From the NCBI GenBank assembly GCA_012064415.1, contig SSNU01000043.1, forward strand, positions 30,937 through 94,936: a stretch of 64,000 nt of DNA, read 5' to 3'. A model generated the notes under the pieces. The model was not told where the DNA came from. It worked only from the letters and a program-made list of their open reading frames with translations, and made no database searches. Shown here piece after piece: positions 10,901 through 19,400 of the stretch (the stretch's first letter is position 1; each line of letters starts with the position of its first letter). A program made the translations under genes and the position numbers. This DNA comes from Gyrodactylus bullatarudis (lineage: Eukaryota > Platyhelminthes > Monogenea > Gyrodactylidea > Gyrodactylidae).

Positions 10901-11660
10901 AAAAACAAAATTAACTATAGTCAAATTGACTATATTTGGAAAAAAATCTCAATATTCTAATTAGAATTTGACTATAGTCAAACGTGTAAAATATGGAAGA
11001 AAGTGTAATCAAAAGTAAAATATTTTTTCAAATTGTAGTCAAAACTGTAAAAAGTGTAGTTAAAAATGTAACTATGAGAGAAAGTGAAGTGAAAAATATA
11101 ATTTAAAAAAAAGTGTAGTCAAAAGTGTAAAAAATGAAATAACTATAGTCAAAAATGTAATTGACTCATCTTGTAATTATTACTCATTAGTAGAGATGTA
11201 ACAAATTTTTCAACCTATTTTAAAAACCAACTCAAATGATAATACTATGAGTTCTTAACATTATTTCATATAAGATCAAATATTAAAATGCTTGTCCGTG
11301 ATAATATTCAAGTTTAAAGATCAGACTTTTTTAAAAATGCCGCTAGATTTTCAATGAATTCTTACCACGTTTTCACTAAAATTTGAATATCTTTTTTGCT
11401 GATAAAGCTTCAAGTGGTTTTTCACTGAAAATAGCAATAGAATCATGTTAGGATCATTTCTGTTAAATTTTGCTATTCCTCTATGCATACAAGAGAATTT
11501 AGGGAAAATGGGCAATGCACAACTATGCATGGGATTGCGAACGAATTTTCAGTTAATTTAGATCTCACACATCATTGTTATCAAAACTATATGTGGAAAT
11601 TTCTCGGAAAACTTCATCATTTCATGAGATTTTATCGAAAACGTTTCATGCTACTCACAA

Positions 11661-12580
11661 TGCTTCATGGGAAGTCCTATTGGCCCACTCCTTGCAGATA
11701 TGTTTCTGGCATCCCTTGAACAAGGCCCTATGCAGCAATTGATCGAAAGTTCACGTCTATATGTTAGATACCTTGATGACACTTTTCTGGTGATGGACAG
11801 CGACAAAGACGGTAATGAGATTTGTCAAAACTTGAACACAATCCACCAAAATGTCAAGTTCACGAATGAGATGGAAGAACAAGGCAAACTCAATTTTCTT
11901 GATCTTGAAATTACGCGGAACGGTACAATCGCAATAACAAAGATATACAGGAAGACGAGCGTTCCAACACAGTTCTTACCATTTCATAGTTTTTCGCCAA
12001 AAGAAACCAAAAAGAGTGTCGTAAGCAATGCCTTCCTCAATATTGATAGACTGGTGTCAACTGAATACGTTAAGGAAGAAAGAACCAAACTGAAAGACCT
12101 CCTCAAACAAGATGGCTATCCGGAGTGTTTTATTGAAAAACATTCCCATCCCAAAGATAAAACCAGAGAAGAAGATGACGATAAGCCAATACATCTAGTT
12201 CTTCCTTTCAAAGGAGATGTTAGTAGATCTATTGTGAACAACAAGTTAACCAATATCACCAAACGAACATTCCCTGGGAGAAAACTGAAACTAATCTCAA
12301 AGACGTCCAAGCTCATCAATGGTAGAAACAAAGACCAAATTCCAAAGCTGAAAAGAAAAGGAGTAATCTATCAATTTGTTTGTGCGTGTGGATCTTCATA
12401 TGTTGGTCAAACAACCAGAACACTTGGTGAAAGAGTGAGAGAACACTTAAGGCCGAAGTACAACAGTGCAGTCCAACATCATATCCAAGCAACAGGACAC
12501 AGCGCAGATGCTTCTAATTTTAAGATCCTCTATCAAGTTAATCCAAGTGAATCCAGTAAAGTGAGACAAACCAACCTTGG
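11661..12580 (+). mobile_element. Penelope-like fragment flanked by a 16-bp duplication
   Basis: A 920-bp insertion starts inside the reverse transcriptase, at the MGSPIGPLLAD motif, and ends just after the GIY-YIG domain, before any stop codon of its own. The 16-bp sequence ttcatgctactcacaa occurs perfectly at 11645-11660 and 12581-12596, exactly at the two ends. The copy is therefore truncated at both ends yet has a target duplication. It differs in sequence from the other two Penelope pieces in this window. Confidence 0.8.
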
Positions 12581-12620
12581 TTCATGCTACTCACAAACAC
12601 ACTCAACAAAAAACATTTGA
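11667..12620 (+). pseudogene. Penelope RT palm + GIY-YIG, truncated
   Basis: An uninterrupted frame of 317 codons. It has the RT palm with the YLDD catalytic motif near residue 35, the thumb and linker, then a GIY-YIG endonuclease with GSSYVGQTTRTL and RVREHL. The fingers and N-terminus are absent, and the last about 13 residues come from host flanking sequence after 12580. The intact frame suggests a young insertion, but it lacks most of the RT, so it is not functional. Confidence 0.75.
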
Positions 12621-12891
12621 ATACACTAAGACTAGTAATCCCAATTTAAGGATAAAGGAATAAAGTAGCTTCACAAAAAAATTGAAATTTTCGTAATACG
12701 AAATTCTTATATTGATAAATTATCAATGATAATCAATATTATTGAATCAAATTTGAAATATTTTCACTTTTGTTTTTTGAAGTTTAAGCCTTAAAGTTTA
12801 AAACCAATAGTTGATTAAATTAAGTTAATTCTCAAAAAACTGAGTTTTTGTCAAAAAAAGTTTTCAATAAACTCAATCTTTCTATGTTCTA

Positions 12892-14613
12892 ATGGTAGAA
12901 ACTGTTAGTCCAAGCCGCATAACTAGGTTAATTGAAACTCATTTCTCCGATCAATATCAAAGTAAATTATATTATTCATGATCAGATGTGAAAATCAAAA
13001 TTGGTAAAGATCATCAAGCTTTCATTCCTCATTGTCGCCGTAGTGAATTTTTTGTACCAGAACCGGACAGAGACTATGCTGTCTGTCTTTGGAATCCTAA
13101 GAATTTCGTAGATAATCAACAATTCAAAGACTTTTTGTCAATCGCTAAAGACTACAAGTACCATGAAGATCAAGCGTTGACTTTCTTACAATATTGTAAA
13201 ATGGATTTAGACTTGGCAATAAAAGATGTTCCGAATTATCGTCCTATCCAGACTGAATGGTCTCATTCTGAAATATTACAATTTTTCGATTTACTAGATT
13301 CAACAGAAAAAAATTTTGATGTTATTTATAAATACTTTTCTACCAAGAAGTCAATGAAGGATTTAGTTCTTTTTTACTATCTGAACAAATACAAGCCCCG
13401 TGTTCTCTCCTCAACATTCTTAAATCACAAAAAGCATACTCAACTAGTAAAATACGGTTTATTGGAATTGAATAATGATAAAGAAATTCAAAATTCCATT
13501 CATGCTAATTATCATTTGGAATTTCAGAATTATTTTCTCACTAAACGATACAAAATGTCAACGCAGTGTGATGAAATAGACTCATCCTTGATTGAATATT
13601 TAATCAGAAAAGACGATAGAAATCTTAAGGAAGGTTTATTCTATTTAACAAGTAATATATTGGACTTATCTATTAAAAATATTCGAAGTTTGTTCGAATA
13701 TTTTATTGAATCTGAATGTATAACTTCGTTAAATGAGTCATCAAAAAATCCAAATGATTTAATAACTCTTGGTGCTGTGAAATCTCAAAGAAACTATCGT
13801 AAATACAAAAGAAATTTAAGGAATTGGTTAAACCGCCGGTGTGTAAATTTCTACAGAAAATCCCTAATCAAAGATGGTCCAATAAATTCCTCAATTACTT
13901 CATCAGAATCGAGCTATCTAAATTACATATTACTCCTAGATGAAATAGAAACAAGTTTGTTTATTTCATATGATTTTTAGATTACGACAGCAGAAAGTCA
14001 AAATTGCTCAGACAGCCTCCCTTTTTCTACGATTTGAATGAGTTGGAAATAGGTTTCACTGACAACCTTGACAAATCTGTGTCTCAAAGTCATTCGAGTC
14101 ATCCCAGTTCTCAGGAGGAAATTTACAGAGTTGTTAGTTCTAAGATATATTCATTTTTTCTTCAAAATAACTAAAAATTATGCCATTTAGCAAAGTGAAT
14201 CTGCCAATCTGATTAAATCTATGAAAAGTTTTCCTCCCGATATGGCGAATAACAACAAGTTTACAGATTTCAAGACCTGGTCAGTTGTGGACCAAAGACT
14301 TTTGCTCGAAGGAATTCTACACTACGGGATGAATCATCAGAAACTCTCGGAGAAATTGGTCTTCAAGTCTCCTCAATGTATAGCTCTATATATAAAGATG
14401 AATTGGTCTTCTCTAAACATACCAATGCTTTTGGCTTCTCGCAATGAAGGAGATGAGAATGAATGCTCAGTTTCCCTATCTGTTCCCAGCGATAATAGAA
14501 TGGATTTTGATGATAACTCCACCTCAATATCGACTACTGATGATAATTTTAATGACTGTTCAATTAATTATAAAATACCTTTCAATCCCCCAGTGACTTT
14601 GGCAAGGTTATAA
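12892..14613 (+). CDS. RCOR: REST corepressor (CoREST) homologue
   Basis: Four exons: 12892-12961, 12986-13954, 13981-14132 and 14191-14613, giving 537 residues. Introns are 24, 26 and 58 nt. An ELM2 domain (from about residue 25, with CLWNPKNF and a later ALTFLQYCKMDLDLAIKDV-type segment) leads directly into a first SANT domain (EWSHSEILQFFDLLD to VLFYYLNK). A diverged middle follows, then a second SANT domain (WSVVDQRLLLEGILHYG). This order and the linker after ELM2 match CoREST, the scaffold that joins histone demethylase LSD1 and HDAC1/2 to chromatin. The protein is strongly diverged and has a short C-terminus. A MIER/MTA-type protein is less likely because of the two SANT domains. Confidence 0.8.
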
Positions 14614-14813
14614 ATTAAATCCATATCATTATAATGAGTCTCATACATATAGAATAATAAATTATTTTTTAATCAATCATCAAAAAATTTATTCTTCTAT
14701 TAAAGGGTTCTGTTATGTTATACACAAATTGAAATTATTTGTATTATAATGATAATAAAATGAATTAAGAATCATTATCCATCATGCATTGATTTGTGTG
14801 GGTCAATTTCAAT
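14614..14813. other. Convergent 3' region
   Basis: AT-rich spacer between the ends of CoREST (plus) and the next secreted gene (minus), with AATAAA-type sites on both strands. Nothing else recognised. Confidence 0.4.
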
Positions 14814-15149
14814 TCAATATCCCTTCCTAGGAGGTGGAGGTGGACCTTTCATGGGTGGGGGAGGAGGTGGGGGTCCCTTCACAATGGTGAACGGAGGCAC
14901 TTGTCTCACATAAGTTGGCAACGGCATGGGTTGAGGCTCATCCACTTGAATAAATGTTTTTCGATTTGGATTAAAGATGACATATTTTGGATGATAGGCG
15001 AGTGGATGGTTTGGACTGACATCATACTTTGGATAAACTGATGGTGTTGGCTTCGGTTCAATGTAGACATAACCCTTTGAAGAAGATTCCACGAGTTGAG
15101 CTATAACACATACAGTCAGCAATACAATAAAATTAGTAGTATTAAGCAT
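14814..15149 (-). CDS. Secreted proline-rich protein ending in KGY
   Basis: A single exon of 111 residues. Residues 1 to about 23 are a signal peptide. The mature part is rich in Pro, Tyr and Lys, with Y-x-x-P motifs, and the C-terminus holds proline runs in two G-P(n) blocks before the final RKGY. The next gene upstream also ends in GKGY and has the same promoter motif, so the two probably belong to one structural set. No domain is known to me; a role in an extracellular coat or cuticle is inferred from composition. Confidence 0.65.
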   Translation of the reverse strand: MLNTTNFIVLLTVCVIAQLVESSSKGYVYIEPKPTPSVYPKYDVSPNHPLAYHPKYVIFNPNRKTFIQVDEPQPMPLPTYVRQVPPFTIVKGPPPPPPPMKGPPPPPRKGY

Positions 15150-15192
15150 TTTTTTCAGATTTTACACACATTCCTGGTAAACATTTCTTTCC

Positions 15193-15200
15193 CTTAAATA
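15193..15200 (-). promoter_or_regulatory. TATA-like box with GAGACTAT context
   Basis: On the minus strand the sequence reads GAGACTATTTAAGG, 44-51 bp upstream of the start at 15149. The same GAGACTAT context occurs upstream of the neighbouring secreted gene. Confidence 0.4.
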
Positions 15201-15597
15201 GTCTCTGCATCTGCGTAATTAATTCTAGATCATTATTAGAACAAGATCAGGTTTGTGAGGATGTACTGTAGTTTTCAAATTAGTATTCTTGTCTCATTTC
15301 CAGACCGTCTTTTTTCACTTGCAAGACATACTTTTCATTTCCCCTTTCAGAAAGCTATTCCAAGGCTTAAACTTTCTTAGAAGCCAAGCGGCGAATCTTT
15401 TTTCTTGTTCGTATAATTATGTAGAACTTTATCAGGAATCTTGGACAAATTAATTTTTAGGATATTTGGAGAAAGAAACATCTTCTTAAAAGCAATTTAT
15501 TGTACATTTTCGAGAAATATAACAATTGCATTTCATTAACTAATAATAATAATAATATAGTAGTTTTTAATTTTTTGAAATTGGCAGGCAAAATTTC
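15201..15597. other. Spacer between the two tandem secreted genes
   Basis: About 400 bp upstream of the 15149 gene and downstream of the 16092 gene. It contains a TAA/AATAAT simple run near 15541-15556. No gene was recognised. Confidence 0.4.
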
Positions 15598-16092
15598 TTA
15601 ATATCCCTTTCCATAAACACGTACTGATTTGTAAACAACAGGTGCAGCTTTTACGTAAACTGGAGCAGCTTTAACAGAAACTGGTGCTGCTTTAACAGAT
15701 ACTGGCGCAGCTTTCATTGAGACTGTAGTGGTTCTTACGGGAGCAGCCTTTACGTATGTAGGAGCTGCCTTCATCGACACTGTAGTGGTTCGTACAGGAG
15801 CAGCCTTTACGTATGTAGGAGCTGCCTTCATCGACACTGTAGTGGTTCGTACAGGAGCAGCCTTGACGTATGTAGGGGCTGCCTTTGATGAAGAAGCGGT
15901 CGTAGTTACAGGAGCGGCCTTAACATAGACCGGGGCAGCCTTTACGATTGGACTATAAACTGGTCCTTTAACTGCATAGTGGACGGGATAGTGATAGTAG
16001 TAGGGGTAATGATAAACAGGATGTTTGTAAATAATGCTTCCGTAACAAATGCCAACTGAGAGCACAACTGAAAGCAACAAGAATTTGATCAT
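15598..16092 (-). CDS. Secreted KAAP-repeat structural protein
   Basis: A single exon of 164 residues. The start is the ATG at 16092; the frame extends slightly upstream but without another ATG. A signal peptide (about 19 residues) is followed by a Tyr/His/Pro segment (YHYPYYYHYP), then an array built on K-A-A-P-(T/V)-(Y/S)-V. Three consecutive units of 19 residues (KAAPTYVKAAPVRTTTVSM) are almost identical, with shorter KAAPV-type units on either side, and the protein ends GKGY. Alanine/proline/valine repeats of this type occur in arthropod cuticle-like and other extracellular structural proteins. Its function is inferred from composition. Confidence 0.75.
   Translation of the reverse strand: MIKFLLLSVVLSVGICYGSIIYKHPVYHYPYYYHYPVHYAVKGPVYSPIVKAAPVYVKAAPVTTTASSSKAAPTYVKAAPVRTTTVSMKAAPTYVKAAPVRTTTVSMKAAPTYVKAAPVRTTTVSMKAAPVSVKAAPVSVKAAPVYVKAAPVVYKSVRVYGKGY
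15721..15891 (-). repeat. 57-bp coding tandem repeat (3 units)
   Basis: Three near-identical 57-bp units encode the 19-residue KAAP repeat. Few synonymous differences separate them, so the array is young or kept uniform by conversion. Unit borders are approximate. Confidence 0.6.
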
Positions 16093-16130
16093 TTTCTTCA
16101 ATAAACTGTACTGGGAAAATCCAAAGCTCT

Positions 16131-16140
16131 CTTATTTATA
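16131..16140 (-). promoter_or_regulatory. TATA box with GAGACTAT context
   Basis: On the minus strand the sequence reads GAGACTATAAATAAG, 39-48 bp upstream of the ATG at 16092. It shares GAGACTAT with the promoter of the neighbouring secreted gene. Confidence 0.5.
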
Positions 16141-16443
16141 GTCTCTAATAAATCCCATGAATTTTTGGTAAACCTGCGCAAAAACATAGGAATTTTCTAG
16201 TCACGTTATATTTCGGAAACATTTTTTCGCATTGCATAAAAATTTGTTAAGTCTTCAAAACTCTTTTAATTAATTCATTCCCTCTAACTTTTCCACTGAA
16301 ATTTGTAAATAATTACTTTTTTATCCGAAAAAAATTATTCGTCTATTTGTAAGCTTAGCTTTTTAATTAGCTCTGTTGTATCAAGTTGTAAAAATTAAAA
16401 TTTACAACTATTCATTAAGAGTTTTTGAGAAATCTCATAGAGC

Positions 16444-19400
16444 ATGAATGATGAAAATGACCAAATATTTGCTGAAAAAGAATCTCGACTCAAAGCTCTA
16501 ACGTATGCTGTTCATTTAAAGTTTTCCGATCGAAAGCGTCGCAAGGAATGCATAAGCACAATAAATCAATTTGAGTAAGTTTTTTTAAAGAACCTTCCAC
16601 AGTCCTACAGTCAAGTTTTTATATGATGAGAAGAAGGATCTTCTCCAGGAATGTCAATTGTACAACACTCGATATGCAAAAATTCTTGATAATGTGAAAC
16701 AGCAAAAGCTACGCAACTTTATAAGGAATAGAGATTGGATAAATCTTGAAATTTCCATCGAGAAGAATAAACACAAAATAATTGACGAAAAGATTCAAGA
16801 ATGTGAGAAAAACATTGAAAAAATGAACCTGGAAAATAAAGATAAGAAGGGATTCCTATCAGCGTCAATTGATAAAAAACTTGGAGACATAAAAAAGGTT
16901 GTGGATACACATCACGAGTCTCTGAATGTAATCCATTCGCATAATACGAGTAGGAAAAATGACTTTCTACACAACGTTTTTGGGCAATTAATGAGATTTT
17001 TTCTTGATAGAAATGCGCCAGACAATTGACAACCTTTTGAGACAAAGGAATAGTTTTGATCAAGTTTACAAGAAAATACTGGCCTTTAGTACACAAATGA
17101 AGACTGAAATAAACAACTTTATGGAATTGTCCAGTCAGATGCATATAATGCGCGAAGAAGACTCATCTAGGAATCTTTACCTGCAGGAGCAAAACGAAAA
17201 GGAAATTTATCTCCATGAGAATGAAACCAAGGAACTAATGCTCGATATTGACTACAAGAATAACTTTTTGAAATTTATCGATAAAAAAATTACCAATCGC
17301 CAAAGTGACCCCTCTAGCATAACTTCTCTTGTGAGTCCTAGGATGTATATATTTTTCTTACATGATAATATCAAAAGTAATATGCTATGTTATTCTAATC
17401 TTTTTGAATTAATTATAATTAGGAGAAGAGCCTAAAGTTTACTATATGAAGGAATACAATGTAGAATAGAATGCTGTTGTTTGAATGATTCGATTCTCTC
17501 TAATAGAGGTAGATGAAAATTGTCTTATGAGAAAAAATCGACGCGGCTCTTTAGGTTTACAATAGATCGTAGTCCAATAGAATCTCTGAGTAATGATTGG
17601 CTTCAAAAATTATTGCTGGCTTTTGGTACGGACGAAGGCCGGCTGAAGCATTCTGAAGATGACCTAAAGCAATTTACCTAAGGTCAGGATCTTCCTCATT
17701 CATCAATGACAAGGGGATATTTTCAGGGTCGGCCACAAAAGAATTTGTTGTTAGAGATTCTTTTGCAATGTTCCTGATTCGATGGATTCGGAATCTTCTG
17801 ATGTGGCGCATTATGTTGAAAAATACTCTAGGAGCTTCAACAACACTTGTCTTATGTTTTGCTTCAAACCACGACGGAACATAAACTTTCATCACGAATT
17901 GCGCTAAAGCATAGAGCTTAACCTCAGGAGGATTTTTTGATACATAAAGGCGCAAAATTCTGCTGGCTGCAATGGTCCAACGTGCCATGTACATAGTTCC
18001 AATAGAAATCTTCTTGATGTATTCAATTAACATTTGATTTCCTTCAGGACCTATTAATAAATAATTATGAAAATCATCTTAATTAGCAAAAGATCGGAGC
18101 CAACGAATAGAGATTTAACTCTTATGAGCCCAGAATAAAAGCGTATTTCTATAAAAACAGTTCTAATAAAAAGTTTCAAATAATAATAACAAAAATAGTA
18201 ATAATCTCTTGCAAATTAATAGTATAACAAATTTTTCAATTAACTAAAGACTCACCTCGGTTAATCAGTTGGGCTATTCTGTATAAATACTGTTGTTCAT
18301 GTCCCAGTTTCAGAATAGATGCCTCAGCTAAAGGATATAACTCTGTTTCGATCCTGATAAATTCAACTACAGGATATTCTTTTGTTACTGCATTAAGTTG
18401 TACGCCTATCGGACCTCCAAAATTATATGGACCTTGAACTCGTCCATCATATTCGTTCACAACTTTTCGGAACACATTTTCAACTAAATGTAGAAGACAG
18501 ACAATACGTTGTATGTTTCTATTCAATACTGTTTCTAGTACTGTTATACAGCCAGTACCCGTTCCCAAGTTAGCAGCAGCACTATCACATGTAATCGCTT
18601 TCAATATATCAACGGATTCAGTTTGATTGAGAACATCCAAAATCACATTGGCAAAAGTCATTCCCGTCTGATTCGGAACTTCTTTTGATGCTACCAAACG
18701 ATTACCTGGCAAATCACTTAGCACCAAGATATTGGTCTTTTCTGACTTATCTTGGAATTTTTTCATAAGCTTCACTGTTGCATCAATTTGTAGATTTCGA
18801 ATTCTTTTAGGTGCGCCAGTTTCGAAGGCTTCTTTAGCCAGTTTGTCTTCATTTTTCAGTTTATATTCACTGAGGTAAACATGACCACTTACATTATTCA
18901 TTTCTGAATTGGCTATGTTCACGAGACCTGTTGCAGCGGCTATCGATATTCCGTGTCGCTTACAGAACATGTAAGTTTCCGGCATACGGAATTTATTATA
19001 ATTCCTATGTGGGCTACCTTCAGGGGATTCTTCATCAAATGGAGGGTCGTTATTCTCATTTTGAATAGTAACATCACTATTTTGGGTATTGTTGGTGATG
19101 TTGAGCGTATTCGGTCTTGAAGCATTCATCAGATCTGTGTCTGGGGACTCCTCAATTTCAGGAAAGGCCTCTTGAATTCTTTGTCTATCATTTTCAGCCT
19201 GGGCAATAGAGGCTTTATAATCATCAATAGTCATACGTCTGTCTGATGATTGGTCTTTCAAGAATTCCTTGGTCAGATGATGAAAAAACTTTTTCTGATT
19301 ACAAGGCGAGCGTGAAGTTGACAAGCAAGAACATCTTGCCACTGGAAAAAGCTGATTCTCTCTAATAACAAAGTTAGTAATTTTGAGGCTTGTAATAATT

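Larger units (their letters stand above)
8715..11168 (-). mobile_element. Mutator-like DNA transposon (non-autonomous, with nested insertion)
   Basis: Two long inverted arms, 8715-about 9165 and about 9995-11168, both begin at their outer ends with tgagtcaattac and run on with many copies of a TTTTTGACTA-type sub-repeat. The inner parts of both arms share a stretch containing ttaatttaatggggaatata. Between the arms lies a frame with a SWIM zinc finger, the hallmark of the C-terminus of Mutator-like transposases. Long terminal inverted repeats also fit this superfamily. The right arm is interrupted by a Penelope fragment (10080-10900). The catalytic part of the transposase is missing, so this copy is non-autonomous. 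No clear 8-10 bp target duplication was found. Confidence 0.65.
9995..11168 (-). repeat. Right terminal inverted repeat, split by an insertion
   Basis: The inner portion 9995-10079 and the outer portion 10901-11168 together are the inverted counterpart of the left arm. They are separated by a Penelope fragment bounded by a 12-bp direct repeat. Confidence 0.65.

Noticed and set aside
8715..11168. The inverted arms as long terminal repeats of a Penelope element
   Set aside because: The arms are inverted and bracket a SWIM remnant; the Penelope piece has its own direct repeats inside one arm.
15721..15891. Regular direct repeats considered as a CRISPR array
   Set aside because: The units are adjacent coding repeats without spacers in a eukaryotic gene.
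15728..15928. Plus-strand frame with a repeated TGAAFTYVGAAF pattern
   Set aside because: It is the antisense reading of the KAAP-repeat gene on the minus strand.
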